From Corinectria fuckeliana (lineage: Eukaryota > Ascomycota > Sordariomycetes > Hypocreales > Nectriaceae), in NCBI GenBank assembly GCA_019137255.1, contig WPDH01000065.1, positions 62,001-126,000 of the forward strand: a stretch of DNA of 64,000 nucleotides, written 5' to 3'. The stretch's first letter is position 1. The number at the start of each line of letters is the position of its first letter. The translations under genes and the position numbers were made by a program. Shown here piece by piece: positions 9,045 through 21,204 of the stretch. The notes beneath the pieces are model-generated. The model saw only the letters and a list, made by a program, of their open reading frames with translations, was not told the origin of the DNA and did not search any database.

Positions 9045-12000
9045 TATCTGCAAGTGTCACTGGATACTAACAACTTTTGATCCCCGCGCTAACAAATACG
9101 CCCACCGTTGTGATGCTAAGTTTAGTAATAGCTATCTACGTTCTATAATAATAAAATATTTTAAGATCCAATCCTATCCCCAACACTATTCTAATCCCCA
9201 ACCAACCCCAAGTAAGCCTAACCTCTATCCGTAACCTAAGCACTGCTTGGGTAGGTATGGGCCAATCTGCATTATATGTGGTTGGGTACCTTGGTGCCTG
9301 TAGAAAGATAGTCTATCTAGCTAGCTTATGTACTTGTTAATGCAAGGAACAAAAGGTGTACCCCTAAAAATACTTATGAAAATAAAGCCACAAATAGGGT
9401 GGTCCATCAATGACTTTTGGAGTGGAGCGCGGGAGGATCAGGACCTGGCATTGTCGTGATTCCCCGGCCGGAAGTCAGTGCCGGAGCCGGATCGCCAATT
9501 GCCGCAAGGGAAAGATGAGATCGATACGATGCAAAAGATAGGTTCAACGGGGTAGAGGCGACCTTGCAAGACAAGCATGACTGCATCAATGTTTTGTGAT
9601 GCAGTTTGGCGTTTTATGAAAATTCGCATTTTTCCCATGGAACTACCGATCCAAAGTTTCGACCAGCTGCAGAACCAATACATCCTCGACCAGCACGTTC
9701 TTGCCGGGCAGCTTTGTCGCGCTGGTTCTTCTAACCAGACGGTCTCCTCGTAAAAGAAAAAGAGCTACTGTAAACCGGATAGGGCTGATTGGCTTTCAAG
9801 ACATGATACATCAGATAGATCTCTCGATTGAGGCAGCTGGCAGATGAGCCACAACTCAACAAAGATTCCAGACCACAGAAATACTTGCTCCTCAACTCAA
9901 ACTCACAGAGAATCCTTGGCGCCTAGAACCGACCTCTTGAAATTTCTGATTCTTACGTACGTCTGCCCATCGGATGAAAGTGGAGTGCTCTTACATGCCG
10001 CCATCGGGTTATCCAGGAAAAGACCAGGGACATGGTGCAACAATCCTAGCATTCAACTATGTAGAGCCATCGGCTGTCCAGATAAGAAGCCGATTTCTGC
10101 TTTGCGGACCCGGAATTCTCCCACTTATTAGTCGACGAGGGATTTATCGACTCTTTTGTATGGCTAACGGGCATTACTTGGGTGTGCTTAGGGGTTGAAG
10201 GCATCCAGACCCATCCATCTCTCACCCCTATGAACGACGTTGTATTCTTGATGACCCGTTTCTAGGATGCTACTTCGTCATGCACGGAGCGGAACTACCC
10301 TGGTCTCGCCTAGTTGTCGAGCGAGAAGAAAAAAGAAAGCATCTGATAGCGAAAAGTCTAGAACGCGACGCCGATGGACTCGTCAAGATCTTGGCGAAAC
10401 TTTCAATACCGTCGGGCCGTCGTCTTCGTTTCCCGGACAAGCAGCCACCTTTCTAGCGATCAATGATGTTGGTAGTCCTGGGAGAATGGCCAGGTCTATC
10501 CTGAAGACGATCCCTTAGCCGAATCGAGCCACCAAAGGCTTGCTTCGCTGTCGGCATTGTCATGCGGTTTTCGGCACTGAACATCGACGGCGTATGCGGA
10601 TTCAATGCATGCTTTGTCAACTGTAATCACCACCCTGGATCTCGTCCGTCCATCGGTACAGGGTGACAGTGGCATCAAGCAATACTCAGGCCACCGCTAG
10701 TCGCACGCGTTCTTTCTAGGCATCTTAATCTTGATGCCATGCGGCGGCTGGGCAACCGGGTACAAGGGTTTTGGTCAATGCAGATGGATTGAGTGACGTT
10801 TCGCTGGCGTTGTTCCTGTATATTGCAAACGCTGGCTCGGGATTCGGCTTGATGGCGACGCAAACCTTTGAGGCCAGAGGCTTCCGATGCGTTAATGTAA
10901 GATCTAGCTCATACCGATCAAATGCCGCCCACTCCATCAACGCAACATGAAGAAACCGCGCATGTCGTGTCGCTTGTCAGGAGTGGAGTTCGGCTGTTAA
11001 TCTGGCACTCCGGCTCTCGCTAAAATGATCTTGCGCGGGAGGAGAGCGGGTCGATGGGATGAGATCGTCCTGACTATCAGTGCCCGTCGATCCCCGGGCG
11101 GAGCTACGGCGGCTGTCCAAGGGGTATCTGAGCCGTGGAACATGGGGGATGAGACTACATAGTAAGAGAAGCTTTCAGTAAGGTCTCTCGCGCCTTTCTC
11201 CGCCTGTCAACCCATCTTCGGCCGGCCGAATCTTCACTGCGAGCCCACGTTGAAGAAAGTAGCCAGAAGCCGTCTTCAGGGGTGTAGACCGACAATTGGC
11301 TGCGGAACGCTGTTGATGCAGCCGGCAAAGTTTCTACAAACTTGGTCTACTATGTACATATGTAGGCACCAGGACCAGGGTTGATGTATATCGGGGCAGG
11401 GATGATGGTATATAGCTTGGCCATTCGCCGCTGGGATGCAACCAAAGCCCATAGCCCAAGTGGAACCCTGTCTGACAGCCAGCACGGAGCAGAATTGACA
11501 GACCATTCTTAAGAGAAAGATCCGTAGAATGGTGCTTGGCAAGCGAAGTTTCTTTATTATGTACTTCGTACATGTACGCAGGATGCACTAAGTCGTTCAG
11601 CAAAGCTACTACAAAGTGGCTTGTCAGGAGCAGTAAGATTCCCCTGTCGCGAATAGCTTGAGCAACGGCATCGTGGATAGTAGACGTGTGTTTTCTTAAG
11701 CCTGGGATACTGCTTGGGACCGTCGTGGCTCAGCTCGCTCTTGGCACGCATTAATGAATCAGTCGGTTCTCGGCCACTTTGCCTGCAACAATGCTTGCCG
11801 CCCACGCTTGCCGTTGACCTCCCCTACAACAGCTAGCACCATTTTTAGTAACCTCTTGACAGGCATACACTTAGCGCGGAAGCCGGGAATAATCTTCGAT
11901 ACAATTGCGCTGTGGTATCGAGGCTGTGGCTTGCGTCTTGTCCGATGAGAAGCATCCTCCACAGGAGACTGGGCGCTAAATGCATGGGCTATGACTCGAC

Positions 12001-12841
12001 TTTGACGCATGCTGCAGATCAGCCGTCTCGCTTCGCAATGCCCAGGATTCTCATCAAAAGTGGAAGAGATCATCGCCTCATCCTTGACCTTCTGCCGTCG
12101 AGGTTAATGGTGACAACCAACACCTCGCCTCCATAACCATCCGATTTCGTTTACTCACAACCGAAAGTCTCTATCTCAAAGCCCAGTTACTCCCACTAAA
12201 CACTGACATCATCATATCAACTGATGACTGAGCTCAGGCGGCGGCGAGCACCAGGGCTTCTAACTCTGCTTGTCATCCAGACAGTTCTTCGTAAGGTACA
12301 AACACACCTCGAAGAATCGACAATGGAGCAGGGGCTTCACGTACAGGGCCGGACCCAGTCCTCCAAGCTTTGTCCCCACATCCATCGAGGGCTTTTAGAT
12401 CCCGCCAATGCCTTCCCGTTCCATCCAGCGTATGATCGTGCCGGAATGATAGACCGGACCGACACGCCCGGCGTCAACTCCGCCGCCTTCACTTGTTAGC
12501 ATCTCGACGTCGACGCTGCGGTCGATGAAAGGGCTCGCGGGCAGCCTAGTGCCCCGTTTCCCCGGCTTCTTCTGACCCTACGTTGTAGTTATAGTCTTGA
12601 TCCAATCCTCGGTGGCGCCATGAAACAGAGGCAACATAGTTCTTCTGTATACTTCCTTCTTGCACTGGCTCCTTGTCGAAAGTCGTTCGTGCCAAGTCAC
12701 CCTAGCCCGACTTGGATATGCGAGCCAGAGCATTCCTCTTGAGACACAGCTGGCGCCAGACCGAGTTTCTCAGCCCGACAACGTGGTAACGGACGACAGA
12801 GTCTTCGACTCAGCCGGGAACTGACTCAACAACCAACGCGA
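9045..12841. other. 3.8-kb stretch without a recognised gene
   Basis: Only short frames without domain similarity are present on either strand. About 9120-9220 is A+T-rich and may be the 3' end of the regulator transcript. I looked for degenerate transposase, reverse transcriptase and F-box motifs and saw none. An unannotated non-coding RNA or a very diverged gene cannot be excluded. Confidence 0.45.
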
Positions 12842-14334
12842 ATGGCCGAAGATTTGTCTGGGGCGCTGATGGCGTCCTCGATTGTGATTATGTGCGTCAC
12901 GACGGCTGCCATCGCCATGCGACTAGGGATCAGAGCCAACCTGAAGACCACGGGGTTGGACGACTGTACGACCCAACATGCGGCTGATGAGACGAAGCTG
13001 ACGATTGTAGATTTAATCACAAGCGCTTGGGTACGCAGCTTCTCTTTGGGTATTTGCCTCTGACTCGACGATCTAACAATGACAGGTATTCTTGTTGGCT
13101 TTGTGTATAGCAACCATTTTGTGTAAGCACCTGTCCTAAACATGACCCGAGGCGACCTAACGGCCAACAGCCACAAAGGTTGGCTTTGGACGACACAGGG
13201 ATAAAGTCTCTAACGAGGACTACGAAAATTTCTTAAAGGTAGCCGTCCTCGCAGTGGCCCTTGACTAAGCTGACTTTCTTCCTAGTTAACGATCGTCTCC
13301 TCGTCGACCTTTAGTTGCGGTGTCTCTCTCGCAAAATCCTCGTTCGCCGTACTCTACCTTCGCATCCAGCCTAACAGGGTGCTCCGCATCGCAAACAAGT
13401 GCCTGATGGTTTTCCTGTTCGCTCAGGCCATCGAGGAAACCTGCGTGGTCGTCCTCAAATGCAATCCGATCAGCGCGTCATGGGACTTGGAGAAGCTTGC
13501 GACGGCCAAGTGCCTTAATATTCGCGTCCTGTGGTGGAGCACCGTAAGGACTCCTTCTGCTGTTAGGAGCGACGCTGACCTGACCAGTTTGTGTTCAACA
13601 TGTCCACCGATCTGTTTCTGTTCATTCAGCCTATTCCTGCCATGTGGAAGCTGCAACTGCCCTTGACGAAGCGACTTGGGTTGGTCTGCATGCTTTCTCT
13701 TGGCCTCCTGTAAGTGCACTACTCTTACGACCGACTCGGACTCATTGATAAAGGGTCTGCATTACCTCGATTGTCCGCATTGTGTTTGTCACCCGCATCG
13801 GCGTAGACGACACCTGTAAGCATCAAGCGTCCTCTGTTATACTACTCTAACCCCTGCCTAGACGAGTACGTCGAACCGATGGTCTGGTCGGAAGTCGAAC
13901 TCGGCGCCCTAATCATCTGCTCTACGATACCGTGTCTGCGACAAGTCATCCAAAAGGTCCCCTGGCTCAACCACGCCCTGGGTCTGTCTAGCAACAAGAC
14001 ATCCCAGAACTGCTACGGGCAGCCCGGATCGAAGAAGAACGGCGCCATCCCCCTCGAAGGCTACAATCGGAGCCACAAGGACTACCTGCACAGCAAGTCC
14101 AAGGGGACCGATCCGTACTCGAAAGAATATGGTCTGACCAGTAGGGCCTTCGGAGGTCCACACACCAACAATGACAGCACGGAGGAGATTTTCTCGCACA
14201 AAACGGACAGAAACGGCGCAATCATGGTTACGCACGAAGTTATCCGAGACGTCGAGTCCCACACCACGTCATCAGCCGGGTCAGTGAATCACGACAACTA
14301 TTTCGAGCCGGCTGCTAAGCAGAGATTGACATGA
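12842..14334 (+). CDS. Rhodopsin-fold integral membrane protein (Pth11/SAT4-type)
   Basis: Eight exons (12842-12965, 13011-13030, 13086-13122, 13171-13238, 13286-13543, 13588-13709, 13754-13815, 13862-14334) join to 387 aa. The seven introns are 44-55 nt. Splicing rebuilds family landmarks that no single frame shows: GLDDYLITSAWVFLLALCIA, TKVGFGRH and the following NEDYENFLK, then helices rich in Leu/Val and a C-terminal tail. This is the fungal rhodopsin domain family (seven-transmembrane, PTH11-related, mostly of unknown ligand). No CFEM cysteine domain is seen at the N-terminus. The roughly 110-residue hydrophilic tail is probably cytoplasmic. Role is likely in plasma-membrane sensing, but individual members are rarely characterised. 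The second exon is only 20 nt, so automated models may miss it. Confidence 0.88.
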
Positions 14335-14652
14335 GCGCACGAGTTGGTGGTTCGTATATCATGTACATCACGGAGCCGGCTATATGAGGGCGTTTGGGTA
14401 GATGGCCGTCCGATAAGAAATAATACATACAAAATAATACGGGCACAATAGTACAAGCTTGAGTTGTGAGATTTAGCGCCGCTATGGGCCAAGAGCAAGA
14501 CCGCACATGGTTACAATTGAATTGCCTGATACTCACAGTGGCGCTGTTGATCACCCTCTAAGAGAAATGTCCACAGCGAAGCCATTATATAATATGATTT
14601 TGCAACGCCCGCTGTCACGAATCCTCGCTACAATGGTTGCTCACAACCATCA

Positions 14653-14724
14653 TCTTCCGTAGTATAGTGGTCAGTATGCAAGCTTGTCACGCTTGAGACC
14701 CGGGTTCAATTCCCGGCGGGAGAG
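14653..14724 (+). tRNA. tRNA-Asp (GTC)
   Basis: A 72-nt intronless cloverleaf: acceptor TCTTCCG/CGGGAGA with one G-U pair, anticodon loop TTGTCAC with GTC at 14686-14688, T-arm CCGGG-TTCAATT-CCCGG. The discriminator is G, as expected for Asp. A T-rich Pol III terminator (TTTTTTT) lies at about 14751. Confidence 0.95.
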
Positions 14725-15866
14725 TCGCCACATGTGGAAACACATGAATCTTTTTTTATTTTATCTTTTTGTTCGTCAACCCATTTTTTTTGTCTTTCAA
14801 TGTCGAGCGTCCCGTCTGCTTGTTTGGCAAGTCTTGTCGATAAGGATACACTAGACATGGTCTCGGCAGCGCTACATTTGAAGAGTTGAGCGAACCCGTT
14901 ATCCATAACTAATTCTCACATGAATGAATAATCAGTACTTGAGGTGCAATCAGAGCGGCAAAACCCTTCATGTCGAGCGCGTTGAAGAAATAGTGTGTTG
15001 CGCCCACGGGTCCTGGGGATGTCCGTTCGTAGCTACTACAGCGTGAGGCTGCCAAAGACGGCGAATGGAGTTGGTGATGTTGACACATTGCTCGCAATCC
15101 CATCGGCTACCCAACTACGAATCAGGTTTGCCAAAGAGGGCAAGGACACGAGAAGTTGCTTGCAGACTGTAGCTAGACTGACTACCTTAGCATGTCATAC
15201 TTGAGAAATAGAGGCGATGCAAGTAAGGCCTTGCGGGCATCTTCCAATCGGCTTCCGATGCCATCTACTGGGAGACATTCTCATGACGTGCAAGGGTATA
15301 TGATCGCAGATGTAAAACCGTCTCCCTTTTGATCATGGTGTTGCTTTGGAGTGTAGCTACCCTGGGTGTAGTGTTTGGCAGACAGGTCACTCCCAGATAC
15401 TTACATTACAGAAGGCGGAACCAACCCAAGCAGAGAATGGGCAGACCCCGTTCCCTCTCCGGTAGACTTGACATCATCGTGATCAAGAAGCCCTACGATG
15501 CAGGCTTCGTCCACCGTGGCAAAGGGCAACGCATAAGGGCGTGCGACAAGTCCGGACATGTTTTCTCAAAGCTCAATCAGATCACAACAGATTTGAACTT
15601 GGGCTTGGGCGAGCGGGACAGCCAGAATCTGCTTCGACTGCCGGGCATCATCATGATCCCATACTATCCACCGCCAATGGATGTGTGTAGCTGAAGCTCG
15701 ACCATCAGTGGAGAGGCGGCAGTCACGCACAGACCTGGGGATGAGTGACCCCACCCGCCCGTGCCTGGGTCGCGCTCCATGTAATATCAAGAAAATCACA
15801 TCTCGACGACCAGACGCGCAAAAATAGCGAGAACAAATCCAAACAATTTGCAAAAAAGTAATGCTT
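14725..15866. other. Gene-free stretch between tRNA-Asp and tRNA-His
   Basis: Short open frames on both strands show no domain, no signal peptide and no splice continuity. I see no gene. Confidence 0.45.
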
Positions 15867-15938
15867 TGCCACGAGCAAGAATCGGACTTGCGTTTCCTCG
15901 GCCACAACGAGGTGTACTAACCACTATACGATCATGGC
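15867..15938 (-). tRNA. tRNA-His (GTG)
   Basis: A 72-nt intronless cloverleaf on the minus strand: acceptor GCCATGA/TCGTGGC (one G-U), D-arm GTATAGTGGTTAGTAC, anticodon arm CCTCG-TTGTGGC-CGAGG, T-stem GCAAG/CTTGC, discriminator A. It closely matches the standard fungal His tRNA. The T-loop reads TCCGATT instead of the usual TTCGATT, so the near-invariant U55 is C; this also weakens the Pol III B box. TTTTTT follows on the minus strand. The gene may be a weakly expressed copy. Confidence 0.88.
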
Positions 15939-16299
15939 CTGCGTGGCGAGGAATGGTGATGTTCCTCTTCGGATGTGAGCTGCGGGATTATTTTGATACA
16001 TAACCTCTAAGCAAGAGTAGTGGAGGGCTCTATAGCCCCACTACCCCACCCCTATCGAGTCATGCTCTGATTAGTTCTTCTAGGTACGTACTTCTGCCGA
16101 GGTTACTAACCTGCACACGCAGAGGATTCACACCGTGACAATCAAACAATTAACAGACGCGGGTTGACGGGCAATAGCTCAAGCTTTCAAGGTTTATCTT
16201 GATACTGTGTTCCCTTCTGCTTAGTCCTTCACAGCAACACAGCTCTTTCTATGCCGAGCCCAAATCCGTTTATCAGTTGCGCAAGAAACAACGCCGCAG

Positions 16300-16688
16300 C
16301 TAAGCAATCAATTGCCTCAGAGCAGATTCCTGCTGGCTCTCAATGTCGCCCAAGCGCGCAACCTCCTTCCCCTATGACGAGATGATTAACTGAAATGCTA
16401 GCATTAGTCAGTTGGCCCGCTTACATTCTCGATCTTCACGACTGTCGGAACGCCTTGGATATTGTACGGCGCACTCCTGTACTTGTTCTTCTTTGGGCCT
16501 CTCCACTGCTGGAACGAGCCAACGCGGACGATGTAAGCCGTTGGCGCAGAGTCCGATCCGAATACCGTGTTGAGGGCAGGAAGGGCATCGCGACAGTCCG
16601 GGCACCAGGAAGGTTCGCCAGACGCAAAGTAGACGACGTAGTGAGTCGCAGCGTCTGAAGGCGGGGTTTCGGCGTCGACGAGAGGCAT
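16300..16688 (-). CDS. TXNDC17/TRP14-type thioredoxin-like protein
   Basis: Two exons (16425-16688 and 16300-16371; intron 53 nt) join to 111 aa from the ATG at 16688; an upstream in-frame TTG is not a start. Residues 28-32 are WCPDC, the redox centre that sets the TRP14/TXNDC17 group apart from thioredoxin (WCGPC). GVPTVVKIENGKEVARLGD carries the cis-proline and is completed only by splicing. The protein is slightly shorter than the animal family (about 120 aa). Known members reduce small disulfides such as cystine and some protein disulfides or persulfides in the cytosol. It is convergent with nothing close by and sits 260 bp beyond the end of the reductase gene. Confidence 0.85.
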
Positions 16689-16950
16689 TTTGATCAACAG
16701 GGAGCGAGGCCGAGAATTGGGAATGAGTAAGGAGAGTGTACTTGAAGTTGGACAAAACTCTGGTCAACGTCCGAGTAAGATAAGTTGACAAGTGGAGCGG
16801 TGATGTGCTCATCCCGACGAAGTATTGCTCGGTCTTTTATGGAGCACGTTCCCCGCCTGAGATCAGTCATACACATGTGTCAGTTCAGCCGCTTCTTATT
16901 GTTGTATTACAACTTTGTCTATACTCCAGATCGCAGCGGAACGCCTAGCT

Positions 16951-18089
16951 TTACAAAAACCTCTCCAAAAACTTGGCCGTGTCGATGATTGTCTGCTCCA
17001 CTGTATAGTGCTCTTGTCCTGTCGCCTCGACAGCTTTGGAGCCGTCGATGATCCTGCTCTCGGGAAACGCAAAGTCCGGGGCATAACCCTCCCCGGGCGT
17101 GCCTTTCTTGATGATGTCGCGACGCTCGGGGAATGCCTCGCGGAGGACATCAGCAGCCGCTTGAGGAGGAACCATTCCCCTCGCCAAGATGTAGCGCTCG
17201 CCATCGGCCTTGTCGGAGTGGTCGACCCCGAAAACGACAAGTCTGGCAATGTCTCGGACGTCAACATACCCTGGATTGGGTGAGATGGGAGCAGGAATTT
17301 CTTGGCCGGCAAACACCTTCAAAATGAAGGCCGTCGTTGCGCTGATTTTGGAAAGAGATTCGAACGCCACAGGCGGTCCCATGACGAAGCTGTCACGTCG
17401 TGCATTAGCGACGAGCCTCGATATCACAGTTTGGGCCGAGATGACTTACGTAGGGTTGACGGACGTCATAGTAAACGAGGGCTTGTTTTCATCACGAAAC
17501 GCCCAAAATGCGCGTTCGCTAGCGACCTTGCTCGCCAGATAAATGAGCTGACCTGGGGATTTCTTGCCGAGTTTCTTGACAGCTTCCAGAGACTCGGTAT
17601 TCCAATCTGCTTCAGTGAAGCGATGCGGTTCTTCATTTTTGCTAAGGACGGCAGCAATGGAGGACATTTGGACGAAGCTCTTGACCGAGGCTTCATTAAG
17701 TGCCGATCTCAAGATGCCAAGGGTTCCTTCCACTGCGGCTTCAAGAATAGGGTCGGGGTCTGTGAAACCAAAGCTCACGGGAGCAGCTAGATGGGCAATC
17801 GCATGGACTCCTGCAGCGGAATATTAGACAAGATCTCACCGACGCAATTTCGACTACGAATCCTACCTTTGACAACGGCATCGAAGGCCCCCGGGGCGAC
17901 AATATCGGGTACCTCTACAATCTCGATATCATCACGATATTGAGATAGTGCCTCAACAAGAGCGTTTGCGGAATCCTTAGATCGAACCGTTCCACGAACG
18001 GCGTATCCGGCTTTAAGGAATGCCTCGATGACTGGACCTGCGATGTAGCCGTTGGCGCCGGTCACAAGCGCAATGCGTTTGTCAGTCAT
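16951..18089 (-). CDS. NAD(P)-dependent epimerase/ketoreductase (GRE2/DFR-like extended SDR)
   Basis: Three exons (17867-18089, 17450-17810, 16951-17389; introns 56 and 60 nt) join to 340 aa. The N-terminal VTGANGYIAG (residues 9-18) is the Rossmann dinucleotide loop. The catalytic triad is Ser124 (QMSSIAAV), Tyr165 and Lys169 (YLASK). Splicing restores KGVHAIAHLAAPVSF and NPTFVMGPPVAF, both typical of the dihydroflavonol reductase/aldehyde reductase group that includes yeast Gre2. Members reduce aldehydes and ketones with NADPH in the cytosol; the substrate cannot be read from the sequence. It is divergent from RAD4 over 615 bp. Confidence 0.9.
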
Positions 18090-18704
18090 GATGAGTGAAG
18101 ATGAATATAGTGAATTGATAAAAGAAACTCAATTTATTAGAAATGCGAAAAAAATGACGGCTCTTAAACTCACGTTCTACACAGGTGCTTTATAACTCCA
18201 TTCGTTGATAGTGGGCCTATGGGAGGCCTTTACGGCTTTACCAAAAACGCCATTATAGACGACGGCGTTTTGACTGGGGCCTTGCTGAATAACGGACGTT
18301 AGCCTGTCCCTGCGGAGACGGAAATTATATGTAAGAAGTCCGATATCTGAGGATGCCGACTTACCCGAGTAAGCAATGTCTTGCTTACATGAGCTCCAGC
18401 CTCTTAAGTTTCTCGATGGTAGCGAAAACTCATTACCTCATGGGCAATCATAAACTAATCAATCATGTCTGTGTCAGCAGCATTGGCAATGAGCTCCCAA
18501 ATAATTGATTTGATATTTACAACGAGTACGCATCCTTGTTAGTGCGATCCATTAATTCTGTGCCTGTATTTCCACGTGACTTCGCGACTCCATTCTTGTT
18601 AACGCGGGATGACGCAACTGGTTCGGCACGTAGTCACACGCAACTCGATCTTCATACACAGTACTTTTTGACACCAAGGAAGGCATCGCGAGAATGTCCT
18701 AATC
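18090..18704. promoter_or_regulatory. Divergent intergenic region, reductase and RAD4
   Basis: A 615-bp spacer between two start codons that read away from each other, so it should carry both promoters. No additional gene or repeat is seen and I cannot name specific sites. Confidence 0.45.
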
Positions 18705-21204
18705 ATGGTCGGTCGGAAACGGACCGCGACAAGGGCTAGCAGCAGACGGGGCGCAGCGAGTGGGCCAAATATTTACCAGGACATGTTGGCCGAGGCGGGC
18801 GTGAATGATCAGAATCGCAGCCCACCAGAACGGCCGCTGAAACGGCGTCGCGCTGGTCCAACTCGAGAGGAGAAGCCTTCGGGGAGGGAAATTTCAGAGA
18901 AGGACCCTCAGCCGGCAAGTCCCACGGCGTCGCACAGTGGCCAGACGGCACACGATTCCGAAGACTCCGAGGGTGAGGACATTGAGTTTCAAGATGTTGT
19001 CTTACCAGAACCCACGATGCAAACCATGGAGCTGCAGTCTGAAGATGAAGACGAAGATGACGACGTCATATTTGAAGACGTCGACTTTGGCTCACTTCCC
19101 ACCGGGGCCTCTTCTCAGGAGCCCAAGGAGTTGGTGCTCAACCTCACGGCTCAACAGACGGCTACAGCACAGTCAAAGAAGGCCGCGGAAAGACGAAAAC
19201 CTCTCACCAAAGAGGAGCGAGAGCGTCGAGCCGATGTTCATAAAGCCCATATAATTTGCCTTCTCTCGCATGTCGCACGTCGCAATCACTGGTGCAACGA
19301 TGACAGAGTGCAAGATCATCTGCGGGCACACCTGAATGACAAAGTTACTTCTTACTTGAACCCCGGGACGCATCTTTCCCAGTTTGGACGAACCGAGAGC
19401 CTCAAAAATGGATTAAAACAGGCTGAGGGGGTTTGGACGAAATTTGAAATCGTTGAGAGGGGTCTGAGGAGGGCGCTGTGGGCCGAGGAGCCGGAGCATC
19501 TGAAAGAGGTATGCATTATACATCCGTTGAGGGATCCTGCTAATTCGTGAGTAGTATGAACCTCCTAGTGATATGGAGTCGTGTCTGGATCGGGATGACT
19601 TTCGCGAGGCGGCCAAGAAGTTGCAAGGTTCCCGAGACGTTGGTGCACAGCTCTACTGCGCGCTTCTCCGGAGCGTGGGAGTTCGGGCACGGCTAGTGTG
19701 CTCACTCCAACCACTAGCTTGCACATCCGGTGCTCCCACACTTCCCAAGCCGAAAATAGGCAAGGCGGCTTCGAAGGCTTCGAAGAGCGAACAAGTGCGA
19801 GCCACGATGGCCAAGTATCAGGAGAGGGTAAACGCTGGCTATGGGTCTCCATCTAGCGGCTCGACTGCTCTTCGGAGACTGGGCCATCCCAATGCAACAG
19901 CACATAACTTTGAGCCACCAAAAGCCATTTCACCAAAGCCCCGCCCTGCATTTGAAGCGCCAAAGCGAATCAAGGAGTCGTCATACCCCGTGTATTGGGT
20001 TGAAGTCCTCGACGTCGGTCACCAAAAATGGCAACCTGTCGATCCGGTGGTCACGCACACATTCTGGAAGCCAAAAGCGTTGGAACCACCCATAACCGAC
20101 AGGGAGAATTCCATGTCGTATGTGGTGGCGTTTGAAGTTGATGGAAGTGCGCGAGATGTGACGAGAAGGTATGCCAAGGCGTACACGGCGAAAACTCGCA
20201 AGCTACGGGTGGAGACCGCCACAGAAGGGGGCGACGTGTGGTGGCAGAAGGTGATGAAGATGTATCGTCGGCGGCGACCGACTGATCTCGACCAGATTGA
20301 GGATATCGAACTCGCTGGTATCGAGGCAAGAGAGCCTATGCCGCGAAACGTACAAGACTTCAAAGATCACCCGATCTACGCTTTGGAACGACACCTGCGA
20401 CGTCACGAAGTGTTGGTCCCGGGTGCTATGCCTTCGGGGACTGTCGGCGCTGGGAGCCGCGGCCATCTGGAGAGGATTTACCGTCGCAAGGATGTGCGCA
20501 TCTCAAGAAGCGCAGACAAATGGTATAGATTGGGACGCGAGGTCAAACCAAATGAAATCCCGGCCAAGTGGCTTCCTAAGAAAGCTCGACCTAAGGGGCG
20601 GTTTGATGAAGAAGAAGACGACGCGCAAGGGGATGCAGGCACACCGATTTACACCGAGGATCAGACAGAACTCTACGTGCCGCCACGGGTACGGAATGGT
20701 CGTGTTCCAAAGAACAAATTTGGGAACATCGACGTTTATGTTCCAAGCATGGTTCCTGGCGGTGGCGTTCACATCATCCACGAATACGCCGCGCGGGCGG
20801 CGTTTCTGGTTGGAGTTGATTATGCACCTGCACTCACGGGCTTCTCATTTCAGGGGCGGTACGGGACGGCAGTGCTTCATGGTATCGTGGTCGCGAAGGA
20901 GTACGAGGAAGCAATTCGGGTGGTTATAGCAGGACTAGGAGACCTTGAACAACAAATCGAGGACGAGCGGAGGAGAAACCGGGCCATGAGGGCTTGGAGG
21001 AAGTTCCTAATGGGGCTGAGAATTAGGGAGCAGATTTGGAGCGGAGTGGATGCAGAAGAACGGAAAGAGGCAGACGACAAGGCGGCCAGGGAGGCACACT
21101 TGGACGACGAGCTTGACGACGCGCTTGACGACGCGCCAAGTGATGTTACGGAGGAATTTGATATGGTTGACGACGACGGAGGAGGAGGGTTTGTGATAGA
21201 GTAA
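18705..21204 (+). CDS. RAD4: DNA repair protein Rad4 (XPC homolog)
   Basis: Two exons (18705-19508, 19555-21204; intron 46 nt) join to 817 aa, with EHLKEYEPPSDMESCLDRDD rebuilt at the junction. Residues 1-150 are basic then acidic and low-complexity. The transglutaminase-like fold spans roughly 170-430, including GAQLYCALLRSVGVRARLVC and YPVYWVEVLD. BHD1 begins at RHEVLVPGAMPSGTVG, and BHD2-BHD3 include NKFGNIDVYVPSMVPGGGVH. The C-terminal tail is charged and acidic. The known family binds helix-distorting DNA lesions together with Rad23 and starts global-genome nucleotide excision repair in the nucleus. Length and all domains are complete. Confidence 0.96.

Noticed and set aside
16408..16812. 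134-aa minus-strand frame overlapping the thioredoxin-like gene
   Set aside because: It is an out-of-frame shadow; the overlapping frame holds WCPDC and proper splice sites.
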